The translations under genes and the position numbers were made by a program. From Collinsella sp. (GTDB lineage Bacteria; Actinomycetota; Coriobacteriia; Coriobacteriales; Coriobacteriaceae): 64,000 nucleotides of DNA. The notes beneath the pieces were generated by a model that saw only the letters and a program-made list of their open reading frames with translations, did no database searches and was not told where the DNA came from. The DNA lies in contig WGSL01000001.1 of NCBI GenBank assembly GCA_014871665.1, positions 7,997 through 71,996 on the forward strand, in the 5' to 3' direction. This document shows positions 54,213 to 64,000 of this stretch, piece by piece; the first letter of the stretch is position 1, and every line of letters starts with the position of its first letter.

Positions 54213-55463
54213 CTAGCTCCTCGTATATCTACGCAGCGCGATGGCGGCGTTGTGCCCGCCAAAGCCTAGGTTGGTCGAAAGCGCCCAGGTAAGGTCGGCG
54301 CGAACCGCGCGATTGGGCGTGTAGTCAAGATCGCAGGCGGGATCGGGTGTGTGGTAGTTAATGGTCGGCGGCACCACGCCCTGCTCGAGCGCCATGGCGC
54401 AAGCCATGACCTCGATGGCACCCGTGGCGCCGATCATATGGCCGGTCATCGACTTGGTCGACGAGACATGTGCGGTGCGCGCCGCGTCCTCGCCGAGCGC
54501 ACGCTTAATGCCCGCCGTCTCGGACGAATCGTTGAGCTTGGTCGATGTGCCGTGGGCGTTGATGTAGAGGCCCTCGGAAGGCTTGACGTCGCCCTCGGCC
54601 ACTGCCATCGATATCGCACGGGCGATGCCGGCAGCCTCGGGATCGGGGCTCGTGATGTGATAGGCATCATCGGTGTTGCCGTAACCCACGACCTCGGCAT
54701 AAATGTGCGCCCCGCGAGCCAGCGCGTGTTCCATGCTCTCGAGTACCAGCACGCAGGCGCCCTCGCCCATCACAAAGCCGTCGCGGTCTGCATCGAACGG
54801 ACGGCATGCCGTCGACGGGTCAGGATTAGTGGTGAGAGCACGGCAGGACGTAAAGCCCGCAACGGCATCGGGGATGATTGCGGCCTCGGCGCCGCCAGCC
54901 AGGATTGCATCGGCATAGCCATGCTTGATGGCGCGGAACGCCTCGCCCACGGCATGGGCCGAGGTCGCGCAGGCGGTCACCACGGGCAGGGTCGGGCCCT
55001 TTGCCTTGTGGCGGATTGCGATATTGCCCGAAGCCATATTGGGAATCATCATCGCAATCATATAGGGCGATGCGCGGCGAGGTCCCCGATCGGCGATCGT
55101 GTGGACGTTGTCGACGAGTGTCTGCATGCCGCCCACGCCCGAACCCACGTAGACGCCCAGGCGCTCGCGATCGATGGCGCCCTCGACATCAAAGCCCGCA
55201 TCGTGCATGGCCTCGTCCGACGCTGCCAGGGCAAACTGAACGCAGGGGTCCAGGTGCTTGGCGTCACGCTTGCCAAAGTACTCGTTGCCGTCAAAACCCT
55301 TGACCTCGGCCGCCACCTTAACGGCAAACGCATCGGTATCGAAGTGCGTGATCGGGCCGATGCCGCACGTGCCGGCGCACATGGCCGCCCAGGTAGCAAG
55401 CGCCGTGTTACCGAGCGGCGATACGGCACCGATGCCGGTGATTGCAACTCTCTGTTCCATCAT
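54213..55463 (-). CDS. fabF: 3-Oxoacyl-ACP synthase II
   Basis: 416 aa from ATG 55463 (AGGAGACC upstream). VVTACATSAHAVGEA holds the catalytic Cys; HGTSTKLND and KSMTGHMIGATG hold the two histidines. It elongates acyl-ACP by condensation with malonyl-ACP. Upstream in-frame codons to 55478 would put the start before the Shine-Dalgarno. Confidence 0.96.
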   Translation of the reverse strand: MMEQRVAITGIGAVSPLGNTALATWAAMCAGTCGIGPITHFDTDAFAVKVAAEVKGFDGNEYFGKRDAKHLDPCVQFALAASDEAMHDAGFDVEGAIDRERLGVYVGSGVGGMQTLVDNVHTIADRGPRRASPYMIAMMIPNMASGNIAIRHKAKGPTLPVVTACATSAHAVGEAFRAIKHGYADAILAGGAEAAIIPDAVAGFTSCRALTTNPDPSTACRPFDADRDGFVMGEGACVLVLESMEHALARGAHIYAEVVGYGNTDDAYHITSPDPEAAGIARAISMAVAEGDVKPSEGLYINAHGTSTKLNDSSETAGIKRALGEDAARTAHVSSTKSMTGHMIGATGAIEVMACAMALEQGVVPPTINYHTPDPACDLDYTPNRAVRADLTWALSTNLGFGGHNAAIALRRYTRS

Positions 55464-55499
55464 GGTCTCCTCATTCAAGCCGTTGTGTGGCTCTGGTTT

Positions 55500-56273
55500 C
55501 TACATCGCCATTCCGCCGTCGACGCGCACGACCTCGCCCGTAATGTAGGCAGCTGCATCGCTCGCTAAAAAGCGCACCACGCCGGCCACTTCCTCGGGGC
55601 GCGCCATGCGCCTCAGGGGAATCTGCTCCTCGCACGCCGCGCGCACCTTCTCCGAGAGCTTTGCCGTCATATCGGTCTCGACAAACCCGGGTGCGACCGC
55701 GTTCACTCGTACGCCGCGGGGCGCAAGCTCGCGCGCCACCGCCTTGGTAAGCCCTATCACGCCCGCCTTGGAGGCAGCGTAGTTGGCCTGCCCGGCATTG
55801 CCCATCAGGCCCACAACCGAGCTCATGTTGATGACGCAACCGCCGCGCTGGCGCATAAAGGTCTTGGTGAGCGCGCGCGTCGTATTGAACGTGCCCTTGA
55901 GATTGACATCGAGCACGCGGTCGAAGGCGTCATCGCCCATGCGCATGAGCAGGCCATCGCGGGTGATGCCGGCGTTGTTGACGAGCGCCCAAATGGAGCC
56001 AAAGTCGTTGAGGACCGTTTCCACGCACGCGTTGACGGCAGCGGGATCGGCCACGTCGCATTGATATGCGCGTGCCGTAGCGCCAGCCGCCTCGCAGGCT
56101 TCGCACGTCTCGCGCGCCGCATCGACGCTACCGGCATAGACGACGGCGATATCAAAGCCGTCCTCCGCCAGACCGACAGCGCAGGCGCGGCCGATACCCC
56201 GCGAGCCGCCCGTGACCAGTGCCACGCGACGTGAGTCGTTGCGCTCGATCGCGCCGTTGTTCAAGTTGCCCAT
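55500..56273 (-). CDS. fabG: 3-Oxoacyl-ACP reductase
   Basis: 257 aa. Short-chain dehydrogenase: ALVTGGSRGIGRA nucleotide loop, NNAG, and the S-Y-K triad in MSSVVGLMGNAGQANYAASKAG. An N-terminal extension of about 12 residues precedes the fold. AAAGGAATGAC precedes ATG 56273. It reduces the ketoacyl group with NADPH. Confidence 0.95.
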   Translation of the reverse strand: MGNLNNGAIERNDSRRVALVTGGSRGIGRACAVGLAEDGFDIAVVYAGSVDAARETCEACEAAGATARAYQCDVADPAAVNACVETVLNDFGSIWALVNNAGITRDGLLMRMGDDAFDRVLDVNLKGTFNTTRALTKTFMRQRGGCVINMSSVVGLMGNAGQANYAASKAGVIGLTKAVARELAPRGVRVNAVAPGFVETDMTAKLSEKVRAACEEQIPLRRMARPEEVAGVVRFLASDAAAYITGEVVRVDGGMAM

Positions 56274-56303
56274 GTCATTCCTTTCGGGTTACAGCCCTGT
56301 GGA

Positions 56304-57230
56304 CTATGCGAGCTCGTCGGCAATAGCTGCGACCTGCTCGGCCGTTTCGCACGAATGCACACGAACGTCGCTCAGCGTACGCTTGACCAAGCCGGACAGC
56401 GTTTTGCCGGGACCGACCTCAATAAACGTGTCGATGCCTTGATTCTGCAGAGCATGCAGCGTGTCGACCCAGCGCACGGCATGACTCAACTGGTTGGCCA
56501 GCACCTCCGATGCCGCCTGTGGGTCGACCGGATAGGGCGCCGCCGTCATATTTGCCATAACAGGAATGAGCAACGGGGACGGCGCGTGACCGGCCTCGAT
56601 ATATGCAGCAAGGCCACAGGTCGCCTCGGCCATATAGGGGCTATGGAATGCACCCGACACCGCGACCTTCATGGCCCGGCCACCAGCCTCTTTTACCAGG
56701 ACGTCGAGGGTTTGCAACGCATCGGGCGCTCCGGCCACAACCGTCTGCTGGGGGCTGTTGTAGTTGACCGGCCAGCAGTCCTCGCCGGCCTGTTTTGCCA
56801 AGCCCTCGACCTGCGCCGCATCGAGTTTGATGACGGCGCGCATTTCGCCGGGGTGACGCTCAGCCGCCGTGGCCATAAGCGCCGCGCGCTCGCACACAAG
56901 CTCAAAGCCCGCTCGCGTATCGAACGCCCCCGCAAAGGTGAGTGCAGCGACCTCGCCCAGCGAGAATCCCGCACAAGCGGCAGGCACCACGCCGCGCTCG
57001 CGCAGGGCGGCAGCCGCTGCCAAGTCGTGCACGAATACGCAAGGCTGCGTGTTCTCGGTCTGCGAGAGCTCCTCTTTCGAGGCGCTCCGGCACTGCTCGC
57101 TCGTCCCCGGGCGCACCTCGTCGGCGATCGCAAACACCTCGGCAGCCGCCGGTGATGCTTCGATGAGGTCGACGCCCATCGCGGGATGCTGGGCACCCTG
57201 ACCGGCAAACAGAAACGCTACGCTACCCAT
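56304..57230 (-). CDS. fabD: Malonyl-CoA:ACP transacylase
   Basis: 308 aa from ATG 57230, overlapping the fabK stop by 13 nt. FLFAGQGAQ start; the nucleophile motif is CAGFSLGEVAAL (GxSxG with F-S-L-G-E), and the catalytic His is in VSGAFHSPYM. It loads malonyl groups on ACP. Confidence 0.95.
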   Translation of the reverse strand: MGSVAFLFAGQGAQHPAMGVDLIEASPAAAEVFAIADEVRPGTSEQCRSASKEELSQTENTQPCVFVHDLAAAAALRERGVVPAACAGFSLGEVAALTFAGAFDTRAGFELVCERAALMATAAERHPGEMRAVIKLDAAQVEGLAKQAGEDCWPVNYNSPQQTVVAGAPDALQTLDVLVKEAGGRAMKVAVSGAFHSPYMAEATCGLAAYIEAGHAPSPLLIPVMANMTAAPYPVDPQAASEVLANQLSHAVRWVDTLHALQNQGIDTFIEVGPGKTLSGLVKRTLSDVRVHSCETAEQVAAIADELA

Positions 57231-58162
57231 GCGGACGCACCCTTCAGGACATGCTCGGCGCCATCGACCAGATCGTCGACGATTTCGCGTGCGCTCTGGC
57301 GTTCGTTGGCCATACCGGCAATCTGTCCGCACAAATACGAACCCTCTTCGTAATTACCGTCCTTTGCGGCTTTACGAAGCGCTCCCGTGCCCATGGCCCC
57401 GAGCTCCTCGGGGCTTGCGCCCGCCGCCTCGTTCTTGGCATACGCGTTGGTGAAGGGGCTCTTGAGGGCGCGAACCGGATGTCCCGTCGAGCGACCGGTC
57501 GCACGCGTCGACGTGTCGCCCGCCTTGAGCACCAGTTCTTTGTATTGCTCGGAGACGGTGCACTCATCGGCAACGAGAAAACGCGTGCCCACTTGGACGC
57601 CAGCGGCGCCGAGCATAAAGGCGGCCGCCACACCGCGACCATCGGCGATGCCGCCAGCCGCAACCACGGGAATATCGACCGCATCGACAACCTGCGGCAC
57701 CAGCGCCATCGTCGAGGTCTCGCCAATATGGCCGCCTGATTCGGTACCCTCGGCAACCACGGCAGTGGCTCCGCGACGCGCCACGAGACGCGCCAGCGCC
57801 ACCGAAGCCACGACGGGAATAACCTTGATGCCCGCATCGCCCCAGGCCTTCATGTACTTGGTGGGATTGCCGGCGCCGGTCACCACAACGGGCACCCGCT
57901 CATCGATCACCACTTGTGCGACCTCGTCGACAAACGGGCTCATGAGCATAACGTTGACGCCAAAGGGCTTATCCGTCTTGGCGCGCAGCTCGTGAATCTG
58001 ATCGCGCAGCCAGTTTGCGTCGGCATTCATGGCCGCGATAATGCCTAAGCCGCCCGCCTCGGACACGGCAGATGCCAGCGAGGCATCGGCAATCCAGGCC
58101 ATGCCACCCTGGAACACGGGTTTTTCGATGCCGAGCAGATCGCAGAGAGGAGACTTGAGCAT
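57218..58162 (-). CDS. fabK: Enoyl-ACP reductase II (FMN-dependent FabK type)
   Basis: 314 aa from ATG 58162 (GGAG 8 nt upstream); the GTG at 58165 is an alternative. Nitronate-monooxygenase-like TIM barrel: PVFQGGMAWIAD, VVAEGTESGGHIGE and VVAAGGIADGRGVAAAFMLGA (phosphate/FMN binding). In this operon context it is FabK, the flavin enoyl reductase that replaces FabI in many Gram-positives and is insensitive to triclosan as a family. One base from the acpP stop. Confidence 0.93.
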   Translation of the reverse strand: MLKSPLCDLLGIEKPVFQGGMAWIADASLASAVSEAGGLGIIAAMNADANWLRDQIHELRAKTDKPFGVNVMLMSPFVDEVAQVVIDERVPVVVTGAGNPTKYMKAWGDAGIKVIPVVASVALARLVARRGATAVVAEGTESGGHIGETSTMALVPQVVDAVDIPVVAAGGIADGRGVAAAFMLGAAGVQVGTRFLVADECTVSEQYKELVLKAGDTSTRATGRSTGHPVRALKSPFTNAYAKNEAAGASPEELGAMGTGALRKAAKDGNYEEGSYLCGQIAGMANERQSAREIVDDLVDGAEHVLKGASAWVA

Positions 58163-58164
58163 CA

Positions 58165-58401
58165 CTACTTCTCCAATGCCGCCTCGACCGTATCGACGAA
58201 CTCGCCGACCGTCTTGGGGTTCTCCTCGGTATCGAGCTCAATGCCAAACTCGTCCTCGACGGCGACGAGGATCTCGACGGTGCCCAGACTGTCGAGGCCA
58301 ATCTCCTCGAGCGTGGACTCGGGCTTCATCTCGACGTCGTCAAGGCCAGCGGTCTCGCGGATAACGTCGCAAACGCGCTCGAAGGTCTTCTGATCTGCCA
58401 T
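58165..58401 (-). CDS. acpP: Acyl carrier protein
   Basis: 78 aa. The phosphopantetheine serine lies in IGLDSLGTVEI. Acidic, four-helix ACP. Its stop overlaps the fabK start region. Confidence 0.96.
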   Translation of the reverse strand: MADQKTFERVCDVIRETAGLDDVEMKPESTLEEIGLDSLGTVEILVAVEDEFGIELDTEENPKTVGEFVDTVEAALEK

Positions 58402-58453
58402 GGTAGTTCTCCTTTGTTTGTGCCCTAGGGGCGTTTTTATTTCCTATGTGCGA

Positions 58454-59413
58454 CTACTTCCAACGAAGCAGATAGCCACCTATATCCAGGCCGGCGCCAA
58501 ATCCAACGAGGGCGATGGTGTCGTCCTCATTCAGTGCGTCGGTACGTGCCAGCCGGTCAAGCGCAAAGGGAATGCAGGCGCTCGAAATGTTGCCGGTCTC
58601 GCGTAGCGTTCGAACCACGCGCTCGTCTGGCACGTCGAGACGCTTGACCGCCTGACTCAGGATTCGTTCGTTAGCCTGATGGAATACAAAATGGTCGATG
58701 TCTTCGACCGAAATGCCCGCATCGCTCGCAAGCTTATGGACCGTGTCGCAGATGGCGTTGACGCCGAACTTGAACACGCGGCGACCATTCATGGACAGCA
58801 CGCTCGCGCTATCTGCGGAGTCCTTAAACGGCGAGGTGCCGACCAGACCGGGAACGCGCAACGTCTCGACGTCGGGCGCCGTCGAAAGCTCAACGGCAAG
58901 GGGGTTGTCTCCCCCAGCCCCTATCACTGCAGCGCCCGCGCCGTCGCCAAAGAGCACGCACGTGGCGCGGTCTGACCAGTCAAGGGCGCGCGTCATCTGC
59001 TCGGAGGCAACGACAAGCACATGCTTGGCTCGTCCTCGAGCGATATAGCCCTCGGCGACATCGAGCGCAAATACGAAGCCGGCACAAGCCGCCGAAACGT
59101 CGAAGGCTGGACATGTGGCACCCAGGCGCTCAGCAACGGCGCACGCTTCGGCAGGAACGAGGTGATCGCCCGTCGTCGTCGAGCAGACGATCAGATCCAG
59201 CTGGCTCGCATCGATTCCGGACGTCTGGAGCGCTTGCTCGCTCGCTGCTACGGCAAGGTCGTCGAGCGACTCAGTGGTGCAGACGTGGCGGCTCTTGATA
59301 CCGGTGCGGGTAAAAATCCACTCATCCGAGGTATCGAGGAACTCGGACAGCTCGTCATTGGAAACGCTGCGCGCAGGAAGCGCCGAGCCCGTTCCCAGTA
59401 TCGTGAAACCCAT
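58454..59413 (-). CDS. fabH: 3-Oxoacyl-ACP synthase III
   Basis: 319 aa from ATG 59413 (AAAGGAGG 6 nt upstream). Catalytic Cys in DVSAACAGFVFALD, His in FVFHQANERI, Asn in ETGNISSACI. It starts fatty-acid chains from acyl-CoA and malonyl-ACP. First gene of the fab operon; two operator-like direct repeats lie just upstream. Confidence 0.96.
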   Translation of the reverse strand: MGFTILGTGSALPARSVSNDELSEFLDTSDEWIFTRTGIKSRHVCTTESLDDLAVAASEQALQTSGIDASQLDLIVCSTTTGDHLVPAEACAVAERLGATCPAFDVSAACAGFVFALDVAEGYIARGRAKHVLVVASEQMTRALDWSDRATCVLFGDGAGAAVIGAGGDNPLAVELSTAPDVETLRVPGLVGTSPFKDSADSASVLSMNGRRVFKFGVNAICDTVHKLASDAGISVEDIDHFVFHQANERILSQAVKRLDVPDERVVRTLRETGNISSACIPFALDRLARTDALNEDDTIALVGFGAGLDIGGYLLRWK

Positions 59414-59430
59414 CACTAACCTCCTTTGAG

Positions 59431-59496
59431 TTGTTGACGTGTTTACATCGACCAAGAGAGGATAGCGCATTTCAGTCATTGTTGACGTGTTAACAT
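59431..59496. promoter_or_regulatory. Two operator-like 18-mers in the fabH/birA divergent spacer
   Basis: TTGTTGACGTGTTTACAT (59431-59448) and TTGTTGACGTGTTAACAT (59479-59496) differ by one base and are 48 bp apart. Each contains an imperfect palindrome TGTTGACG/TGTWAACA. They straddle the fabH promoter region and are the natural binding site for a lipid-synthesis regulator, which is not encoded in this window. Confidence 0.6.
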
Positions 59497-59589
59497 TAAA
59501 TTGTCCAAATGCGACAAAGGCTTCACATTGTGTCTGCCTCACGACACCATTGCGTTATTCACTTATTCATTAAGGAGGTAGCAGCCGCT

Positions 59590-60366
59590 ATGGATGTCAA
59601 ATTAACGATAGTCGACGTAACCGGATCGACCAACGATGACCTGCTCGAAGCAGGAAAACAAGGAGCGCCGCACGGCACAGGACTTGCCGCCCGGGCTCAG
59701 ACAGCAGGACGCGGCCGGCGCGGCCACAAGTGGGATTCAACCGCCGGCAACCTATTGCTTTCGATTGTCCTGCGTCCATGCGTTAATCCTGCAAAGTACT
59801 CTGGTCTTGCCGCCGTCAGCGGCCTAGCGGTGCTCGAGGCGCTCGAAAAGCAGGGTCTTGCAAACGAGATTGGCCTCAAATGGCCCAACGACCTGGTCGC
59901 GCGAGGACGCAAGCTCGGCGGCATTCTGGTCGAGGCGGCACGCGATAACGAAGGCAAACCTTTCGCCGTCTGCGGCATTGGCGTCAATGTGAACTATGTG
60001 CCTTCGGAGGTTCCCGATGGCGGCCTGCCGGCAATCGGTCTCTCGGACCTCAACGAGAATGTTCCCGCCGTCGATGTGCTCCTCGATGAGGTCTATCACG
60101 CAGTTATAGACGCTGTAGATGCGTGGGCAGAGCGTCTCAACGCCATGGAAGAAGACGCCGGACCGCTCGCGCCCGTCCACGGGGAATATGTCACTCACCT
60201 CAATTGGATTGGGGAGCACGTTATCGCCCGCTCCCCCGCAGGAGACGAGCTGGCGCGTGGAATCTTTCAAACGGTCGATGACTTTGGTCGCGCGTGCATC
60301 GAGACAGAAGACGACTTGCGATCCTTCCATTTTGAGGAGGCATCGCTGCGCCCCATGGGTAAATAA
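59590..60366 (+). CDS. birA: Biotin--[acetyl-CoA-carboxylase] ligase
   Basis: 258 aa from ATG 59590 (AAGGAGG upstream). Biotin/ATP site in TGSTNDDLLE and QTAGRGRRGHKWDST, and KWPNDLV in the catalytic core. No N-terminal HTH, so it is a monofunctional ligase and not a repressor. Divergent from the fab/acc operon, whose AccB it biotinylates. Confidence 0.93.
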   Translation: MDVKLTIVDVTGSTNDDLLEAGKQGAPHGTGLAARAQTAGRGRRGHKWDSTAGNLLLSIVLRPCVNPAKYSGLAAVSGLAVLEALEKQGLANEIGLKWPNDLVARGRKLGGILVEAARDNEGKPFAVCGIGVNVNYVPSEVPDGGLPAIGLSDLNENVPAVDVLLDEVYHAVIDAVDAWAERLNAMEEDAGPLAPVHGEYVTHLNWIGEHVIARSPAGDELARGIFQTVDDFGRACIETEDDLRSFHFEEASLRPMGK

Positions 60367-60429
60367 GACGCCATAGCCACCCATTCGGCCGCATTATCCG
60401 GGCCCCCAAGGCCACCATTCAAAACAAAA

Positions 60430-60470
60430 GAGCCCCGCTACCAAGATGGCAGCGGGGCTCTATAAGCTAT
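60430..60470 (-). terminator. Terminator of the str operon after rpsJ (also usable by birA)
   Basis: GAGCCCCGCT pairs with AGCGGGGCTC over an 11-nt loop; on the minus strand TTTTGTTTTG follows. Confidence 0.85.
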
Positions 60471-60482
60471 GAGCGATATCGC

Positions 60483-60791
60483 TTAGAGCTTGATGTCGAT
60501 GTCGACGCCAGCGGGGAGGTCGAGACGCATGAGCGAATCAACGGTGCCCGAGGTGGGGTCGAGGATGTCGATGAGGCGCTTGTGGGTGCGCATCTCGAAC
60601 TGCTCACGGGAGTCCTTGTTCACGTGCGGCGAGCGGATAACCGTGTACAGGTTGCGCTCGGTGGGCAGGGGGACAGGACCGGAAACGCGAGCGCCGGTCT
60701 TCTGAGCGGTCTCGACGATGAGCTTCGCGGACTGATCGACGACCTCGTGATCATAGCCCTTGAGGCGAATGCGGATCTTCTGGGTAGCCAA
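60483..60791 (-). CDS. rpsJ: 30S ribosomal protein S10
   Basis: 102 aa ([18 protein letters not shown] start; [19 protein letters not shown]). S10, also the transcription antitermination factor NusE, normally heads the S10 operon. Here it is the last gene of the rpsL-rpsG-fusA unit and is followed by a terminator, 14 kb from rplC. Confidence 0.97.
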   Translation of the reverse strand: MATQKIRIRLKGYDHEVVDQSAKLIVETAQKTGARVSGPVPLPTERNLYTVIRSPHVNKDSREQFEMRTHKRLIDILDPTSGTVDSLMRLDLPAGVDIDIKL

Positions 60792-60851
60792 CTTAAACCT
60801 CCAAAGAGTGCGAGAGATGTTCTCGCGGATTACGTAACAGGGAGCTCGAAC

Positions 60852-62951
60852 TTAGGCGTTCTTGCTCATGACCTCGTCCACGATGGACTTGGGCGCGGGC
60901 TCATAAGAGTCGAACTGCATCGTGTAGGATGCACGGCCCTGGGTCTGGGAGCGAAGGTCGGTAGCGTAACCGAACATCTCGCCCAGCGGCACCTTGGCAC
61001 GGATGAGCTTGCTGTTCTTGCGATCCTCCATGCCCTCGATCTTGCCGCGGCGACCGGAGAGGTTGCCCATAACGTCGCCCATGTACTGCTCAGGGGTCTC
61101 GACCTCGACAGCCATGATCGGCTCGAGCAGCTGCGGATCGGACTTCTTGAGGGCGTCCTTGATAGCCATGGAACCGGCGATCTTGAAGGCGGCCTCGGAG
61201 GAGTCGACCTCGTGGTAAGAACCGTCGAACAGGGTGACCTTAACGTCGAGGACCGGGAAGCCGGCGATAACACCGGTGTTCAGGGCCTCCTGGATGCCCT
61301 TGTCGATGGACGGGATGTACTCCTTGGGCACGACGCCGCCGACGATAGCGTTGACGAACTCGTAGCCGAAGCCCTCCTCCATCTTCTCGAGCTTGATGAC
61401 GGCGTGGCCGTACTGACCGCGACCGCCGGACTGACGGACGAACTTGCCCTCAGCCTTCTCGACGTCGTGACCAGCGGTCTCGCGGTAGGCAACCTGGGGC
61501 TTACCAACGTTAGCGTCAACCTTGAACTCGCGGAGCAGACGGTCGACGATGATCTCGAGGTGCAGCTCGCCCATGCCGGCGATGATGGTCTGGCCGGTCT
61601 CGTGGTTGGTGGACACCTGGAAGGTCGGGTCCTCCTCGGCGAGCTTGGTCAGAGCCAGGGACATCTTGTCCTGCTCGGCCTTGGTCTTGGGCTCGATGGC
61701 AACGTCGATAACGGGCTTAGCGAACTCGATCTTCTCGAGGACGATCTCCTTGCCCTCGGCGCACAGGGTGTCACCGGTGGTGGAGTTCTTGAAGCCGACG
61801 CAAGCGACGATGTCGCCAGCGGCAGCGTCGTCACGGTCGATACGCTCGGCGGCGTTCATCTCGAGGATGCGGCCGAGGCGCTCGCGCTGACCGTTGGAAG
61901 CGTTGACCACGTAGGAGCCGGACTCGGCGCGGCCGGAGTAAACGCGGACATAGGTGAGCTTACCGACGAACGGGTCGGTCATGATCTTGAAGACCAGGCC
62001 GGAGAAGGGCTCGTCGAAGGAAGGATGACGCTGAATCTCCTCGCCGGTGTCCGGATCGGTACCGGTGACGGCCTCGACGTCGAGCGGGCTGGGCAGGTAG
62101 TCGACGACAGCGTCGAGCAGCTCCTGAACGCCCTTGTTCTTGTAGGCGGAACCCACGAAGACGAGGTTGAGCTCGTTGGCCAGAACGCCCTTGCGCAGAG
62201 CAGCCTTGAGCTCCTCGACGGTGAAGTCCTCCTCCATGAGAATCTTCTCCATGAGCTCGTCGTCAAAGCTGGCAGCAGCGTCGAGGAGCTCCTCGCGCTT
62301 GGTGGCAGCGATGTCGGCAAACTCAGCCGGGATCTCGTCCATCGGCTCGGGGTAGGTCATGCCCTTCTCGTCGGCCTTGAAGTCCCATGCAGTCATGGTG
62401 ACCAGGTCGATGACGCCCCAGAAGTTGTCCTCGGCGCCCATCGGGACCTGAGCGGCCACGGCGTTAGCGTCGAGACGATCCTTCATGGTCTCGATAGCGT
62501 TGAAGAAGTCAGCGCCCACGCGGTCATACTTGTTGATGAAGGCGATGCGGGGGACGTTGAAGGTAGAAGCCTGACGCCAAACGGTCTCAGACTGGGGCTG
62601 AACGCCGGCAACGGCGTCGAAGACGGCGACAGCGCCATCGAGGACGCGCAGGCAGCGCTCGACCTCGGCGGTGAAGTCAACGTGGCCCGGGGTGTCGATG
62701 ATCTGGATGCGGTAGTCCTTACCGTCCTTGTTCCAGAAGCACGTGGTAGCAGCGGAGGTAATGGTTACGCCGCGCTCCTGCTCCTGAACCATCCAGTCCA
62801 TGGTGGCAGCGCCCTCATGGACCTCACCGATCTTGTGGGTCTTACCGGTGTAGTAAAGAATACGCTCGGTCGTGGTGGTCTTACCGGCATCGATGTGGGC
62901 CATGATGCCGATGTTACGGGTATCGGAAAGCTTGTACTTAGGCTTAGCCAT
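60852..62951 (-). CDS. fusA: Elongation factor G
   Basis: 699 aa, full length. G1 [16 protein letters not shown]2/G3 [17 protein letters not shown] (G4). Domains II-V are present. It translocates the ribosome with GTP. 60 nt before rpsJ; no tuf gene lies between them. Confidence 0.97.
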   Translation of the reverse strand: MAKPKYKLSDTRNIGIMAHIDAGKTTTTERILYYTGKTHKIGEVHEGAATMDWMVQEQERGVTITSAATTCFWNKDGKDYRIQIIDTPGHVDFTAEVERCLRVLDGAVAVFDAVAGVQPQSETVWRQASTFNVPRIAFINKYDRVGADFFNAIETMKDRLDANAVAAQVPMGAEDNFWGVIDLVTMTAWDFKADEKGMTYPEPMDEIPAEFADIAATKREELLDAAASFDDELMEKILMEEDFTVEELKAALRKGVLANELNLVFVGSAYKNKGVQELLDAVVDYLPSPLDVEAVTGTDPDTGEEIQRHPSFDEPFSGLVFKIMTDPFVGKLTYVRVYSGRAESGSYVVNASNGQRERLGRILEMNAAERIDRDDAAAGDIVACVGFKNSTTGDTLCAEGKEIVLEKIEFAKPVIDVAIEPKTKAEQDKMSLALTKLAEEDPTFQVSTNHETGQTIIAGMGELHLEIIVDRLLREFKVDANVGKPQVAYRETAGHDVEKAEGKFVRQSGGRGQYGHAVIKLEKMEEGFGYEFVNAIVGGVVPKEYIPSIDKGIQEALNTGVIAGFPVLDVKVTLFDGSYHEVDSSEAAFKIAGSMAIKDALKKSDPQLLEPIMAVEVETPEQYMGDVMGNLSGRRGKIEGMEDRKNSKLIRAKVPLGEMFGYATDLRSQTQGRASYTMQFDSYEPAPKSIVDEVMSKNA

Positions 62952-62970
62952 GTTAGTTCCTTACCTTAAC

Positions 62971-63444
62971 TTACCAACGATAGTGAGAGAACGCGCGGTT
63001 GGCCTCGGCCATCTTGAAGACGTCCTCACGCTTCTTGACGGAAGCGCCCAGGCCGTTGGAAGCGTCGAGGATCTCGTTGGCGAGACGCTCGGCCATGGTC
63101 TTCTCCTTGCGAGCGCGGGAGAAGTTGACGATCCAGCGGATACCCAGAGCGGTGGAACGACGGGAGTTGACCTCCATCGGGACCTGATAGGTAGCGCCAC
63201 CGACACGCTTGGGCTTAACCTCGAGCGTGGGCTTGACGTTGTCCATAGCCTTCTTGAAGGTAGCGAGAGCGTCGCCACCCTCGGACTTCTCGGCAACGAT
63301 CTCGAAAGCGGTGTAAACGATGCGCTCAGCGGTGGCCTTCTTGCCGTCAAGAAGGACCTTGTTGATGAGCTGAGTCACCAGGCGGTTGTTGTAAACGGCG
63401 TCAGGCTGAACCTCACGACGATTAGCTGCTGCACGACGCGGCAT
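62971..63444 (-). CDS. rpsG: 30S ribosomal protein S7
   Basis: 157 aa. [20 protein letters not shown] start and [22 protein letters not shown]. It nucleates the 30S head. 19 nt before fusA. Confidence 0.97.
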   Translation of the reverse strand: MPRRAAANRREVQPDAVYNNRLVTQLINKVLLDGKKATAERIVYTAFEIVAEKSEGGDALATFKKAMDNVKPTLEVKPKRVGGATYQVPMEVNSRRSTALGIRWIVNFSRARKEKTMAERLANEILDASNGLGASVKKREDVFKMAEANRAFSHYRW

Positions 63445-63517
63445 GTGAAATCTCCTTAAGTGTCTACCGTGCGGCGCTTAGGCGGCACACGGCGAAAGTA
63501 TCAAAACGTTATCTGGC

Positions 63518-63895
63518 TTATTTAGCCTTGGGGCGCTTAGCACCGTACTTGGAACGGGCCTGCATACGGTTCTGGACCGGAGCAGCGTCGTAGGCGCCAC
63601 GGATGACGTGATAACGGACACCAGGGAGGTCACGGACACGACCGCCGCGGACGAGCACGATGGAGTGCTCCTGCAGGTTGTGGCCCTCACCCGGGATGTA
63701 AGCAGTAACTTCGATGCCGTTGACAAGGCGAACACGGGCAACCTTACGAAGAGCCGAGTTCGGCTTCTTGGGGCTCGTGGTGAAGACGCGGGTGCACACG
63801 CCGCGCTTCTGGGAGTTGTGCTGCAGAGCAGCGTTCTTGGACTTCTTGGGCACGGAACGACGGCCCTGGCGAACCAGCTGGTTAATAGTAGGCAA
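63518..63895 (-). CDS. rpsL: 30S ribosomal protein S12
   Basis: 125 aa. The start is a TTG codon at 63895 preceded by AAGGAGTACGC; no ATG is positioned to give the conserved [11 protein letters not shown]. The [15 protein letters not shown] and [11 protein letters not shown] segments, which hold the classical streptomycin-resistance lysines, are wild-type in appearance. First gene of the str operon; 63896-64000 is its leader, with no gene. Confidence 0.96.
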   Translation of the reverse strand: MPTINQLVRQGRRSVPKKSKNAALQHNSQKRGVCTRVFTTSPKKPNSALRKVARVRLVNGIEVTAYIPGEGHNLQEHSIVLVRGGRVRDLPGVRYHVIRGAYDAAPVQNRMQARSKYGAKRPKAK

Positions 63896-64000
63896 AGCGT
63901 ACTCCTTCTCGAATGATTCCAGCTTTCTGTAAAGTGCAACGGCTTGAATCGAGGGGTCAGCATCCCCCTACGAAACACGCAGTTCGATAGGATACGTGGC

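Overview
The window is GC-rich (low 60s percent by eye) and reads as a chromosomal segment of an anaerobic actinobacterium of the Coriobacteriia, most likely Collinsella or a close relative. The reasons are codon use, the fused AccD-AccA carboxyltransferase, a FabK-type enoyl reductase, the zinc-ribbon form of L24, and an anaerobic selenium-linked purine pathway typical of gut bacteria. The species call is inference.

Region 1 (1-9934) and region 3 (23634-34519) together form one metabolic set: XdhC/YqeB/YqeC/MocA-like cofactor-maturation proteins, hydantoinase (HyuA), YgeW carbamoyltransferase-like protein, YgeY hydrolase, diaminopropionate ammonia-lyase (DpaL/YgeX), FAD-less xanthine dehydrogenase, a four-cluster ferredoxin, YgfK, SsnA, a purine (NCS2) permease and RidA. 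Two YheO-type sensors (9281-9934 and 33361-34017) sit beside the two halves. This is the gene complement known from E. coli (yqe/yge/ygf region) and from anaerobic urate/purine fermentation by gut bacteria.

Region 2 (about 9.9-23.6 kb) splits that set. It is an accessory island: two unknown genes, a controller + unknown 549-aa protein + C5 methyltransferase (a probable restriction-modification unit), a duplicated 3'-5' exonuclease flanking an unknown 411-aa gene, two AAA ATPases (DUF4143 and DUF234 types) and an AbiEi/DUF559-like gene. Several repeat arrays of strikingly constant geometry lie between these genes.

Region 4 (34.9-40.3 kb): U32 peptidase, RluA-type pseudouridine synthase, DeoR regulator and Gfo/Idh/MocA oxidoreductase, with palindromic repeat families in the spacers.

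Region 5 (40.7-46.6 kb): a shortened S10 ribosomal operon, rplC to rplX, on the minus strand. It lacks rpsJ at its head and ends in a terminator after rplX. Region 6 (47-50.2 kb): phosphatase, cation diffusion facilitator, PTS EIIC. Region 7 (50.2-60.4 kb): a complete type II fatty-acid operon, fabH-acpP-fabK-fabD-fabG-fabF-accB-fabZ-accC-accDA, with birA divergent. Region 8 (60.4-63.9 kb): rpsL-rpsG-fusA-rpsJ without tuf. So rpsJ travels with the str operon, and the usual str-S10 continuum is broken by the fab region.

No rRNA, tRNA, CRISPR array, transposase or phage gene was recognised. The observations most worth following are the unknown R-M partner, the constant-length palindrome arrays, the 23-bp array between the ATPases, the exonuclease duplication, and the 48-bp perfect inverted repeat upstream of the S10 operon.
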